DNA from: Oncomelania hupensis
Lineage: Eukaryota > Mollusca > Gastropoda > Littorinimorpha > Pomatiopsidae
Reading direction: 5' to 3'
Length of the DNA stretch: 64,000 nt
Assembly: GCA_036898135.1 (NCBI GenBank)
Contig: CM072522.1
Location: 12,148,530 to 12,212,529, forward strand
The notes beneath the pieces are model-generated. The model searched no databases, had not been told where the DNA came from, and worked only from the letters and a program-made list of their open reading frames with translations. Made by a program: the position numbers and the translations under genes. Position 1 is the stretch's first letter, and every line of letters starts with the position of its first letter. Shown here piece after piece: positions 43,793 to 54,615 of this stretch.

Positions 43793-43902
43793 GAAAGAAA
43801 GAAAGAAAGAAAGGAAGGAAGGAAGGAAGGAAGGAAGGAAGGAAGGAAGGAAGAAGAAGAAGACATTACATTACATTACATTACATTACATTACATTACA
43901 TG
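43793..43902. repeat. (GAAA)n-(GGAA)n-(GAA)n-(TACAT)n microsatellite
   Basis: The pentamer run (43863-43902) directly adjoins the 3' end of family A copy 3 and looks like its tail rather than an independent microsatellite. Confidence 0.9.
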
Positions 43903-44590
43903 ATTATTGCTTTAGGTCCAGCGGACTCTTCCGAGCCAAATCAGGACCGGACAACCCATGATCCGCATAAAAGATCTGCTGAAACAACCCTATTGGTAAA
44001 ACTGAAAGCTCTCCACCAGCCAGTCACTTTACAATAAAGACATCCCACGCAGGGGACGCTGAGGCTGTACTCTAATTTATCGAACCCCCGTTTACAAAAA
44101 CAAAATAGAATACAAACATCATTATACATTATCAACAAAACACATACATATAAAATGCCTACATTGCTAAATAATAACATCATAGGAAGCCATAGTGACC
44201 ACCTGGCAGAAAGCGTCCAATATTCCCAAGCTGATCCAACAGACCTCATACACAAATAAGGAGTCTTGTCCAGGAAGAGTTTTCAAGAAAAAAGGTAGGT
44301 CATTGATCTAGCGAAGAAGAAGATAGTATAGCAGAGTGATAGGACAGAGCAGGAATGGGAAAGAGTAAATGAGGAAGACAGCGACAGTGAGAATTTAAAG
44401 CACTAAATTTCCAGAAAGTGGGGATACTATTTATACTGAAACCCCCGGCACCCCAACGGGGGTACTGTTGCCGCAGTGAATTGGTCATGCCTACAAAGTC
44501 AAGACAGGTTTTCAACTGGGGCTTTCACTTTTCCCTTTATAGGTTAGAACAATCTACAGTGGCAAGATTGCTCATGACCCCAAGGGGTAG
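43903..44590 (-). mobile_element. Family A retroposed repeat, copy 3
   Basis: Full-length minus-strand copy: ends at 44590 with the 5' start TACCCCTTGGGGTCATGAGC. Its 3' end is AGCAATAATCATG, running into (ATGTA)n. GAA-rich sequence flanks both sides, so the target duplication is hidden in a (GAA)n microsatellite. Confidence 0.85.
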
Positions 44591-44645
44591 GAGGAGAAGA
44601 AGAAGAAGAAGAAGAAGAAGAAGAAGAAGAAGATGATGATGATGA

Positions 44646-44705
<60 letters not shown>

Positions 44706-44713
44706 AGAAAGAA

Positions 44714-44756
<43 letters not shown>

Positions 44757-44871
44757 AAGGAAGGAAGGAAGGAAGGAAGGAAGAAGAAGAAGAAGAAGAA
44801 GTGTGTTGTGTGTGAAGAAGAAGAAGAAGAAGAAGAAGAAGAAGAAGAAGAAGAAGAAGAAGAAGAATTGT
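44591..44871. repeat. Compound microsatellite (GAA)n-(GAT)n-(GACA)n-(GGAA)n-(GAA)n
   Basis: About 280 bp of adjoining purine-rich and GAT repeats. Frames read poly-Arg, poly-Met, poly-Lys or poly-Glu and are not genes. Confidence 0.95.
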
Positions 44872-45020
44872 TCTTATATAGCGGTTTTACATCTCAAGAG
44901 CTGCTCAAGGCGCTGGCTAAAACAGGATCTGACTGGAGCCACCGAAGACACCACTTGTGCTTTAAGAACAGACAACACTACGGCTACTATAAAAACGCTC
45001 TTTCTAAATCAGACTCAAAA

Positions 45021-45215
45021 GTGGGGCCGGGTAGCTCAGTTGGTAAGAGCGTCTTGCTAGTAACCGAAAGGTCGCTGGTTCGAATCCCGGATTGGTCAAC
45101 GTGTGATCATATTATTTTCCCCTTTACTAACAACTGGCCCGCTGGTGTCAGTATAAATCGGTCCAGTAGTCACCTATATGCGAAAGTGTCGTGTGACTAT
45201 AATCTACAAACAAAT
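45021..45215 (+). mobile_element. tRNA-derived SINE, copy 3 (full length)
   Basis: Nearly identical to 5214-5414. Flanked by AGACTCAAAA (45011-45020) and AGACTCAAA (45216-45224). A and B boxes intact. Confidence 0.9.
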
Positions 45216-45224
45216 AGACTCAAA

Positions 45225-45914
45225 GTGCGGCAAACTTCAACCAACAGTCCCGCTCACTTGTTACAACAGACATGCAATCATCATTCAAACATGTTAAAAT
45301 CAAGGGTGAAGAAGAACTGCTTGTGTTTAATGGTCGCCCGTCATCATTCAACGAGCGTTGTAGCCGCGTCGCCTAAGGCGGGACTAACTTTCCTTGTCCA
45401 CAGGCGTCTGACATCTCTGAGCCTGATGTTTCTCCGAATAGTATTTACTTTCCACTCTGGTAGCGTCTCGGGGGATGTTCTCCGGAGGTTGCTACAGCAA
45501 GCATTGTTTATCGTAAATTGTAAGCATTTTAATACATATTTTAAACAACGTATTCATCATTATTCTGCTTTTGTTTTTCGGCACGGCACTGTTTGGATGA
45601 ATAAAGATGGATCGGTATTCAGATATCCGTCTTTGTCATTGGTGTGAGAGCAGCAACACCGGGGCCTTAGCTAGCTTCGCTCCCCCCAGTAAAATTCAAA
45701 ACACAACTAATATTTTTTGTTGTTGTGCTGTTGGGTGTTTTGTCCGTCTGAAGAAGAGCTTAGCTGGGAAATGTGCATTGTATCGTTTGGTCTTGCCTTT
45801 GTCAACATGAGCATTCCTTGACTTTTAAGTACACGTTTGTCTCTCATTTTGAATACTAGCAGTGCTCTGGTTTTTCCCCATTTACCACAACTAATATTAG
45901 GTAGGTTGGGTTTG
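45225..45914. other. Non-coding, no firm gene
   Basis: A frame with a 34-codon start (MQSSFKHVKIKGEEELLVFN) near 45270 stops early. No conserved domain or splice pattern was established. The right part (from about 45890, ATTAGGTAGGTTGGGTTTG) is the start of the dispersed 3'-tail repeat that the next element entered. Confidence 0.3.
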
Positions 45915-46467
45915 TATGGAACGCGGAAAGCGTCAAATACGCGTGCAATTGCATCCGAAAATGCACACGCAATTGCACGCCCATCTAGTAGCTGATTGGT
46001 CGAAAACTTACACGCCGAACTGCGCAAGCGCAAATGCACGCGCAATTGCGAGTAGCGCATTTATTTACGAGTCACATTAAAACTAGGAATGGGAAATATC
46101 CGGAAGTATGTTCGATGTATTAAAATAATTTGACATAAATTCGGAATAATTTACAATGAAACCCTCGCCACTCACACACTCTCGTGTCCCCAACCCTCCA
46201 AATTAAATGTTATCATTTCTTTATATAGTTTTTGGAACGGAAAAAGCATCGGGAATACCCGGGTAGTTATCGTAGGAGTTACCTTTATTGTAGCCTTCAT
46301 CTTGTTAGATCTTAGATACTCTGACAATACTCACTTGAGTAGCGTATTAGGTTTATTTATAATTGTAGTCTGATCATTTTTCTAAAGAGAATGTAGTTCG
46401 GACTTTTTGTGTTTAGGTATCTGGAAGTTTGGATCCATTTTTCTAAGATTTAGTTTACGTCACTGAA

Positions 46468-46526
46468 TTGGTCCTGATTTGGCTCGGAAGAGTCCGCTGG
46501 ACCTAAAGCAATAAACTTGTACCTTG
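46468..46526 (+). mobile_element. Family A copy 5: 59-bp severely truncated insertion
   Basis: Only the last ~45 bp of family A (GGTCCTGATTTGGCTCGGAA...GGACCTAAAGCAATAA) plus a short CTTGTACCTTG tail. The 12-bp repeat TACGTCACTGAA flanks it at 46456-46467 and 46527-46538. Confidence 0.85.
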
Positions 46527-46778
46527 TACGTCACTGAACAATACGTCATCGCTGACTTTTGTCATCTACAAACCTTTAGCCCTAGATCTTCACTACAGCT
46601 TTGTTTTGTTTCATTTCCAGTTGTTTTTTTTTATCGCTACGCTACGCTAAGTTTTCACAGCTACGCTAAATTTTCACAGCTACGCTAAGTTTTCATCAAT
46701 GCCAATACAAACTTTTGGCGACACTATCTGTACTTTTGTGGTTGTTCTACTGTCAACGAAGGAAAGCCAGAATAGTAA

Positions 46779-47069
46779 ATCTAAATTATTATAGCATAAT
46801 CGCAGTGGTGAAGAAACGGAAACTCCAATGGTATGGCCACCATATCATCAGGTCTTGCAAAGACCATCCTGCAAGGCACAGTGCAAGGAGGCAGAAGAAG
46901 AGGGAGACCGAAAAAGAAGTTGGAGGAAAACATTCGAGAATGGACTGGCTTGACACTGAGGGAAGCCATCAGGGTTGCTGTGGACAGAGAAAGATGGAGT
47001 ACGCTGGTTAAACGATCATCTCTGGTGCCCCAACGACCTCCGAGTTACGGGATAGGATAGGATAGGATT
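46779..47069 (+). mobile_element. RTE-type LINE 3' end, 5'-truncated
   Basis: C-terminal codons in two frames (VVKKRKLQWYGH, then LQGTVQGGRRRGRPKK, WTGLTLREAI and VDRERWSTLV), with a small deletion or frameshift near 46848. A (GGATA)2-3 tail. It is nested inside the long-TIR element. Confidence 0.8.
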
Positions 47070-47337
47070 AATTTTTGGGGTTGGAGGCATGGCAGAGTAT
47101 GTGTGGCGAAGTTTACATTGTAAATTATTTGTCAATTTATAATAAATTATTTTGATACATAGAAGCCATTTCTGGATATTTTCCATTCCTATTTTTAATG
47201 TGACTCGTAGGTAAATGCGCCTGCATTTGCGCTTGCGCAGTTTGGCGTGAAAGTTTTCGACCAATCCGCTACTAGATGGGCGTGCAATTGAGTGTGCATT
47301 TTCGCGTGCGCGCTTTTGACGCTTTCCGCGTTCCATA

Positions 47338-47436
47338 GGTTTGGGCGTGCCACAGCCTGCGACTACGCCTCCCCCAGGGGAGAATTTCTGATAAAAAGGG
47401 GACAATAAAGTATATAAAATAATAAAAGGGTCAAAC
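47338..47436 (+). repeat. LINE/SINE-type 3' tail
   Basis: GGTTTGGGCGTGCCACAGCC, TACGCCTCCCCCAGGGGAG, then CAATAAAGTATATAAAATAA. Same family as 37565-37690. Confidence 0.55.
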
Positions 47437-47462
47437 TTGTGGTGTAAAGGCAAAGATGTCGA

Positions 47463-48043
47463 CAGGGATCAGTTTACTAGCGCGCCCTGCGCCATTGACG
47501 CATAAAAATTAAAAATGACCCCTCTACAATTCTTGCCAGGGGCCGAATGGCGCTTCGATTTTTGGTACCAGTGCGCCACCACAATAACAGTGCACTGTAT
47601 TGGAGGCGACAAACGTGCTTTTGCTAAGGTAAGTTCAGCGATTGGCTATGAGGGCCCTGATGTTGATCTTTCAGCCAATAAGAAGTGTTGTACGATTCTT
47701 CCAAATCAGAATTTGCTATCGTTGCGCGTATGTTGTGTCCGTGCAAGGAGGATTTTGTGTTTTTCTTTGTGCCGCTTTGAAAATACACCCCCCCCCCCCA
47801 TCCCCCCCCCCAAAAAAAAAAATAATAATAAATAAATAAAATAAATAAAATAAAATAAAAAAAACAACAACTAAACTTGAGGTAGGACAGTCTAGACTGT
47901 CATTTGCTGCTGATAAACCACAGTCTACCGCCGCTAATCCTACGCAAGACGATTGTGTGAGCCCTGAGTCAAGTCAAAATACCGAAGTGTCGGACGCAGA
48001 TAGGCCTACGCGGTCGTGTTCAAGTTCAGTAAACTGATCCCTG
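47463..48043. mobile_element. Possible hAT-like element with 16-bp inverted ends
   Basis: CAGGGATCAGTTTACT at 47463-47478 is the exact reverse complement of 48028-48043. A second CTGAACCCTG near 48233-48242 could be an outer end. No 8-bp duplication was confirmed. A 54-codon open stretch (47874-48035, +) reads SRLSFAADKPQSTAANPTQD and acidic/Ser sequence, then stops inside the right repeat. Confidence 0.4.
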
Positions 48044-48299
48044 TTCTGGTTAGTGTTTTGTTGGTAAACATGCTTCACAACACATGCACATTCACAATAA
48101 TCTATTTTGTTTTAATTTCTGTAATAATATCTCCAGGTTATCTTTTACATATATACGTAAATTACTGCTGAAATCGTGGCCCATTGAAATTTGATCTGAG
48201 GGGCCCAATGGCCCATAGCTTTTTTGAGTCAGGCTGAACCCTGTGTCGGTATTAGAAGAAGGAAAGAAATGTATAGTTCTATATTTTGTGACATGTAGA

Positions 48300-48482
48300 T
48301 TCGCTGCATTGATTACAGTACCATTATTAAAGGAAGAAGGAAACCGAAGTACCCGGAGAAAACCCTCGGAGACCTAATAAGCCTCCTTACACTTAACTTA
48401 AATACTTCGTTTCCGGTGGGTATCAAACCCACATCTTTTGGAATTGGGAGACTAGCGCCCTACCTCTGAACCCCATACTGTA
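48300..48482 (-). mobile_element. tRNA-derived SINE sharing its body with 35041-35228
   Basis: On the minus strand the head GGTTCAGAGGTAGGGCGCTA...GTGGGTTTGATACCCA has A- and B-box-like parts. The body reads GAGGGTTTTCTCCGGGTACT, CGGTTTCCTTC and AATAATGGTAC. The head differs from the tRNA-Arg-like head at 35041. Confidence 0.7.
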
Positions 48483-48638
48483 GAAATGAGAACGAACGAA
48501 ACAGCGCCCGACAGACAAACAGACACCCAAAGAGAAACTATGTTAACATTCTGAAATTAGACAGCTAAATTCGGTCGCAAAGAATTGTTTTAACATCTGG
48601 AAATGTGTGATAAACATGGACATTGCATAAAATCTCTG

Positions 48639-48650
48639 TGTGTGTGTGTG

Positions 48651-48682
<32 letters not shown>

Positions 48683-48745
48683 GGTGTGTGTGTGTGTGTG
48701 TGGGTGTGTGTTTGGGTGTGTGTGTGTGGGTGTGTGTGTGTGTGT
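48639..48745. repeat. (GT)n microsatellite with GGT interruptions
   Basis: About 107 bp of (GT)n. It adjoins the left end of the foldback element; another (GT)n adjoins its right end. Confidence 0.95.
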
Positions 48746-49365
48746 ACCTGTAAAACGGCACGAATGAGGAACGAAATTTGCCTTTTTTTAGTACTCAATG
48801 AGGTAATTTTGTCGTTCCCCGTTTGTCTGCCGTTCCTCATTTGTTCTAAGTACACGGGAGTGCTCTTTTAGTGCATGGGAGTGCAGTTGTAGTGCATGGG
48901 AGTGTTTTTAGTGCAAGGGAGTGCTCTATCCGGGACGGAGATCTTCCATCCCGTTTTCGAACTTCCTCTGCTTTAGAGCGCGAAGTAGGTCAAGTTTTGC
49001 TCCCAAAGGGTAGGTTTTAGAGCACCGTTTTCTCAAAAAGTTTGACCTAATTCGTGGCCTCTTAGAGACGATCTAGGTCAAGTTCTGCCAACACGGCTAG
49101 GATAAGGAACTTTCCTCCACGATTAGGGTAAGGCACCTGTTTCAGAAAAGGGTTAGGGTCAGGGCTAGTTGCAGCGCTGCAACTAGCCCTGACCCTAACC
49201 CTTTTCTTGAAGGGGTGCCTTACCCTACCCGTCGAGGCGGGTGTCTTACCCTAATCGTCGAGGAAAATTCCTTATCCTACCCGTGTTTTTTAACAAACTT
49301 GACCTAATTCGCCGCCTAAGGGGCGCGAAGTAGGTCAATTTACCTCATTTTACACCTCGTACACG
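48746..49365. mobile_element. Foldback/MITE-like element with a 60-bp perfect central palindrome
   Basis: Centre at 49175/49176: the 30-bp arms AAAAGGGTTAGGGTCAGGGC plus TAGTTGCAGC pair perfectly with the right side (49146-49205). Imperfect pairing continues outward through AGGGTAAGGCAC / GTGCCTTACCCT and GGATAAGGAA / TTCCTTATCC. Each flank also holds a GACCTAATTCG...GTAGGTCAA hairpin. The ends GTAC-CTGTAAAA and, inverted, GAGGTGTAAAA may be terminal repeats. It lies between two (GT)n runs. A related copy is at 21485-21670. Confidence 0.7.
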
Positions 49366-49643
49366 CATGTGTGTGTGTGTGTGTGTGTGAAAGAGAGAGA
49401 GAGAGGGAGGGAGAGAGAGAGAGTTCCGATTACAAGGCAAAATGTGGAGAAAAACCAGCCATGGGAGTTGTTTGGAACTGCGTTTACCCGACAAACTGTC
49501 AGTTTGGATTTTGCAATGGGGGGGGGGGGGGGGTTATAATATGTGGGGTTGGGGGTTGGCGGGCGTGTGTTTGTGTGGGACTTCAGGTGGAAGAGGGAAT
49601 GGAGGGGGGTATCCGAGGCAAACATCTCTCCGTCTTTCTGTCT

Positions 49644-49729
<86 letters not shown>

Positions 49730-49730
49730 C
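49366..49730. repeat. (GT)n, (GA)n, (G)n and (CT)n low-complexity cluster
   Basis: (GT)n 49368-49389, (GA)n 49390-49422, G17 49517-49533, and (CT)n 49652-49727. GT/GC-rich runs continue to 49835. Long frames here are repeat artefacts. Confidence 0.95.
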
Positions 49731-50049
49731 CCTTGTTTTTACAGGTTTTTGTGGTCAGTCTCGGGTCTACGGGGCGTGTGTGTGTGTGTAGTGTGTGCGC
49801 GCGTCTGTGTGTGTGCGTGTGTGCGCGCGTGTCGTGTTCAATAACGATAATGTCCAAACAAAATTTAACCGACAGGAGCCAGATCTCGCAAGGCCAATAA
49901 TTCAAATGTCAACATCGGAAATGTAACATTTTCATGTTGAAGCTTATAAGGTTACAAAGGCTGGCCCCAATTGCAAGACTTTGTTTACCTTTGGCGAAAA
50001 CGGGGTTGTCCTGAACTTCGCATTATTATTACATTAAACAATGATGAAG

Positions 50050-50356
50050 CCATTGGACAACACGATGACCTGCTCACAGTGGTGAGAAAACGGAAACTCC
50101 GATGGTATGGCCACGTCACCAGATCAGCAGGTCTTGCAAAGACCATCCTGCAAGGCACGGTGCAAGGAGGTAGAAGAAGAGGGAGACCGAAAAAGAGGTG
50201 GGAGGACAACATTCGAGAATGTTAATGGACTGGTTTGACACTGAGCGAAACAATCAGGGCTGCTGAGGACAGGGAAAGATGGAGTACGCTGGTTAAACGA
50301 TCATCTGTGGTGCCTCTACGACCTCCGAGTTATGGGATAGGATAGGATAGGATAGG
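50050..50356 (+). mobile_element. RTE-type LINE 3' end, 5'-truncated, exact TSD
   Basis: Starts in IGQHDDLLTVVRKRKLRWYG and ends in (GGATA)4. A small insertion breaks the frame near 50222. The 10-bp repeat AATGATGAAG flanks it at 50040-50049 and 50357-50366. Confidence 0.9.
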
Positions 50357-50429
50357 AATGATGAAGTAAGTTTTCGTTGCTCAAGCCAACAGCTACATTT
50401 CCCCATTTTCCATGCCTGCTATGACAGGC

Positions 50430-50510
50430 AGTGATTGTCCCTGTTGAACGGTACACCAATACCAAAGCCCTGTGACCTTTGACCTTATTTCTGAATGTAC
50501 CACGCGGCTT
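50430..50510 (-). repeat. Dispersed repeat, inverted copy
   Basis: Reverse complement of the GGTCAAAGGTCACAGGG and TGTACCGTT segment seen at 5835-5920 and 42885-42955. Confidence 0.55.
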
Positions 50511-50523
50511 CAAGGGTGCGTTT

Positions 50524-50606
<83 letters not shown>

Positions 50607-50608
50607 AC

Positions 50609-50647
<39 letters not shown>

Positions 50648-50670
50648 GAAGAAGAAGAATAATAAGAATA
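50524..50670. repeat. (AAT)n-(AAC)n-(AAT)n microsatellite
   Basis: Trinucleotide run encoding Asn/Ile/Thr artefacts. The hAT-like element starts at its right edge. Confidence 0.95.
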
Positions 50671-50675
50671 ATAAT

Positions 50676-51180
50676 CAGTGATCGTCCTAGGGATTTGCAA
50701 AACCGGTACGACGTCACAGTAAACAACCCCACTCGAACGGTTTGCGCAAACCGGTAGGCCAGTGACGGAAACCAGTATGACCCATAGCAAAGCTTAATAA
50801 TGCGTCACTATTTTATATAAGTAGATGGCGACTCTGTTAATGCACTTTCTGTTTCATTAGAAACATCTTCGTCTTCACATAAACTTCTTTTATCGCCCCT
50901 CTCCCCCCCTAGCAAAAAATGAAAAAAGAGATTTTTGCTTCTTCATTATTACTAGCCTATCTGCCACTGTCGCAGTACATACTGACGAGCACGAGGGAAG
51001 AAAAAATCGAAAAGTGCGCGAGTTTAATTTATCCGTATTCACGATAGCCTTGCGCCCGCCAATGTTATATCATTCTGTATTAATTACCTCAAAGAATATG
51101 GCAAGGCTACTGAACTCATTCGCAGGCCTCTCGTCTACACTCCCTAAACACATAATCAGCGTGGTTGGCTGGCTGGCTGG

Positions 51181-51242
<62 letters not shown>

Positions 51243-51491
51243 GATTAGACTGTATCATTAGTCTAAAATCTTTATCCCTAATAAAAAAGTTTCAAAAAGT
51301 TTCAAAGTTTCAAAAGTTTCTCTCTCTCTCTCTCTCTTCATTTCTCTTGTTTTTCTTTGTCTTTTTCTTGAGTTTTGAAACCAGTCAAACAAAATAAGAA
51401 CCGGTAGGCTCTACCGGCTACTGATTTTTCAACCGGTATTTTTATTCTCAAACCGGTAAAATACCGGTAATTTCCGGTTAAATCCATCCCT

Positions 51492-51492
<1 letters not shown>
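50676..51492. mobile_element. hAT-like element inserted in an (AAT)n tract
   Basis: Ends are CAGTGATCG...GGGATTTGCAAAACCGGTAC (left) and, on the other strand, CAGGGATGGATTTAACCGGA. Both are rich in ACCGGTA words and flanked by AAT repeat, which hides the 8-bp duplication. The interior has (CT)n runs (51182-51241, 51320-51336) and no transposase. Confidence 0.5.
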
Positions 51493-51582
<90 letters not shown>

Positions 51583-51583
51583 G
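51493..51583. repeat. (AAT)n microsatellite, ~90 bp
   Basis: Pure (AAT)n, the right flank of the hAT-like element. Confidence 0.95.
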
Positions 51584-51829
51584 CGTTTTTTTCCTAAGGA
51601 ACAATATCAGTTTAAAGCGCAGTACTCACGCATTCATTCTAAACAACCGGCTTCATACAAAATAAAATCAGACACTTGCTAACGAATAAGAGACGAGGGA
51701 GGGAGGAGGGGAGAGCTAAGGATGGGGTGGGTGGTGGCGGTGGTCTGAATCAAAACAAAACAAACAAACAAAAAGGAGGAATGACGACGATGATGATGGG
51801 AGGCAAGATCAGAAACATTTAAGGAAGAG

Positions 51830-52385
51830 GTGAGTTTTCAAGTTGGATTTGAAAGTAGCTATGTTTGGAGAGCTGCGAAGAGAAAGGGGAATAGGGTTCC
51901 AAGTTGAAGGGCCAAGCACTGAGAAAGATCGACGGCCAGCAGAGGAGAGTTTGTAGCGGGTATGTAAAGCATGAGGGTGTCAGAGGAAGAACGAAGATTT
52001 CTAGAAGGCTTATAGAATTGAATGTTCTGGGTGAGGTAGGAATGACCTAAGCCATGGACGCACTTGTAACAGAAAATAGCGATTTTGTAGATAATTCTAT
52101 GAGACACTGAAAGCCAGTGGAGTGAATGTAGAAGGGGAGTGATATGATCAGATTTTTTTTTCTTTTTGAGAACCAGACGTGCAGCTGAGTTCTGAACACG
52201 TTGGAGCAGATAAATAGAAGAAGAAGGAAGTCCAGCCAGGAGAAAGTTAAGTAGTCTAAGCGTGACAAAATAAGAGAGGAAATGAGTTTGACATTAGCGT
52301 CAGTGGTCAGATGTTTGCGGACAAGGCCTATTCTACGGAGATGAAAGTTGCATGTTTGACAGGTTTTTGGCGTCTGGGGTAGGGT
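51830..52385 (-). pseudogene. CR1-like LINE C-terminal fragment
   Basis: In shifting minus-strand frames: HLTTDANVKLISSLILSRLD, QRVQNSAARLV, SDHITPLLHSLHW, VSHRIIYKIAIFCYKC, SRNLRSSSDTLML and LGTLFPFLF, ending in a stop. These are the conserved thumb and C-terminal blocks of CR1-type LINEs. RT catalytic motifs are missing. Frameshifts near 52150 (an A/T run) show decay. Confidence 0.75.
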
Positions 52386-52716
52386 AAGATCTATTGTATT
52401 AACCTCAAACGAAGTCCCTTAAAGAACAAACTTTAAACTGTGCTCTACCTCTGAACGGCTTTGGGAGTTGCTATTTTGCTTAGCGAAAGTTCTCTGGCTA
52501 GCGGTTGCCAGTAACAGGCACAAACAACTAGGGAATTTTTTGAATTAAAGAATAAATATACTTTCGAAAGAGTTATTTCTTGTTGTAAGAAAAAATTTCC
52601 AGTGGGGCAACCCTCACTGTGAATGTTAAAAGAATTTGTTGAGGGGAGTTGGTCAAGTGCGTCCGTTTAAAACGAACACCAGAGAAAAATCAGCGCGCTA
52701 TTTCCTTTGGAAAAAA

Positions 52717-52953
52717 ATAGAGGAAAAGAACGAAAGAAAGAATGAAAGAACGAAAGAATGAATGAACGAATGAATGAAAGGAATGAAAGAAAGAAAGAGA
52801 GAGAGAAAGAATGAAAAAAGAAAGAAAGAGAGAGAAAGAATGAAAGAAAGAAAGAAAGAAAGAAAGAAAAAAAGAATGAATGAAACAAAGAATAAAAGAA
52901 AGAAAGAATGAAAGAAAGAACGAAAGAAAGGATGAAAGAATGAAAGAAAGAAA

Positions 52954-52999
<46 letters not shown>

Positions 53000-53511
53000 A
53001 AAGAAAGAAAGAAAGAAAGAAAGGATGAACGAGAAAAAGAAAGAACAAAAGAAAGGATGCAAAAAAGAAAGAAAGAAAGAATTAAAGAAAAAAAATAAAG
53101 AATGAAAGAACGAAAGAAAGAGAGGAAGAATGAATTAAAGAAAGCAAGAAAAAAGAAAGAAGGAAAGAAAGAATGAAAGAAAGGATGAAAGAAATAAAAA
53201 AAAGAAAGAAATAACGAAAGAAAGAAAGAAAGAAAGAAAGAAGGATGAAAGAAAGAATGAATGAAAGAAAGAAAAAAAAGAATAAAAGAAAGAAAGAAAT
53301 AATGAAAGAAAGAACGAATCAAATAAAGAAAGAATGAATGAAAGAAAGAAATACAGAATGAAAGAAAGAAAGAAAGAAAGAACGGAAGAATGAATGTAAG
53401 AAAGAAAGAAAGAAAGAATGAATGAAAGAATGAAAGAAAGAATGAATGAATAATTGAAGGAAAGAAAGAACGAAAGAACGGATGAAAGAAAGAAAGAAAG
53501 AAAGAAAGAAA

Positions 53512-53559
<48 letters not shown>
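52717..53559. repeat. Purine-rich (GAAA)n/(GAAT) tract, ~840 bp
   Basis: Almost uninterrupted A/G sequence on the plus strand with scattered T and C, based on GAAA with GAAT, GGAT and GAAC variants. Frames are Lys/Glu/Arg (+) or Ser/Phe/Leu (-) artefacts. Possible triplex-forming mirror sequence. Confidence 0.95.
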
Positions 53560-53703
53560 GCGAACAAGTGGTGTTTAACAGTCAGCCGACAGTTCCTAAC
53601 CTATAATAAGGTTTAGGACACAACAACTGTAGCGTCAACATCAGCAGTTTGTTCATCAACACACTACCATTCAAAGCCATAACTTTCACAGTGCCATTCT
53701 TAC

Positions 53704-54527
53704 TCTAAAGAAAGAAGAAAGAATGAAACAAAGAAAATGATAAAGTAATCTAAAAAAAGGGAAAAAATAAAAGACAAGAAAGAAAAGTAAGGGAGAAAAA
53801 GAAAAAAAGTAACAAAGAAAGAAATAAAGAAAGAAAAGGAAGATGTCTGGGTACAGAAAAATAGGCAAACAGAAGGAAATGAAAATAAAATGCATTAAAT
53901 AAAAATAAAAAAGACTGAAAGAAAAAAAAACTCAAAATGAAAGAAAGAAATAGAAAAGGAAATGCAACGACAGAAGAAGAAGAATATCCACAACGGATAA
54001 CAACCCTCCGACCCCTTAAAAAAGACAATATAGACAAAATGCCACTACTCTCCTAAATACCAATGTAGACAAATATGGACACAGAGACAAATAAACACAC
54101 AAATAGAAAGGAAAGAAGAAAGTCGGAAATGAGATACAGAAAAGAAACCGAAAGAAAGAAAGAGATAACTACAGAAAGAAATGTATAGACGAATAGACAC
54201 GGATAGAAAGAAAGGAAGAAAGAAAGATACAGAAAGAAAGGAAGAAAACAAAGAATGTACGAAGGAAAGAAAAATAGAAGAAAAAAAAAACAACTAGAAA
54301 ATGTCAGAAAGAACAAAGACAAAAAGCAACAAAAAAAAAAAAACAAGGTATTAACGAAAGTGAACAGAGAAACAAGAACAAAACTATAAAAAGAAATAAA
54401 AAGGGAAATAACAGAAAGAAAAATTGGAACGAATGAAAGAAATAAACTAATAGACCGACAAAGAAAACAGAAAAACACAAAACAAAGCAAAAAATAAAAT
54501 CCAAGAAAACACAGACGCAAGGATACA

Positions 54528-54569
<42 letters not shown>

Positions 54570-54615
54570 CGAAAGAATGAAAGAAAGAAAGATAAGAAAG
54601 AAAGAAAGAAAGAAA

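Larger units (their letters stand above)
45915..47337. mobile_element. DNA transposon with ~170-190-bp terminal inverted repeats
   Basis: The left arm (45915-46107) matches the reverse complement of the right arm (47166-47337). Shared words include TATGGAACGCGGAAAGCGTC, AATTGCACGCCCATCTAGTA and CTGCGCAAGCGCAAATGCA. Flanking sequence shows a short duplication (at least GGTTTG), judged against the unoccupied homologue at 37.6 kb. No transposase. The interior contains a 59-bp family A fragment and an RTE 3' end. Long TIRs suggest a Mutator-like or foldback element. Confidence 0.75.

Noticed and set aside
44647..45647. Long plus-strand frames with poly-Met, poly-Lys or poly-Glu starts
   Set aside because: They begin in GAT/GAA microsatellites and then read through the SINE. 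No conserved protein part.
47515..47835. 106-codon frame
   Set aside because: Ends in poly-Pro from a C run, with no domain or splice evidence. It overlaps the possible hAT-like element.
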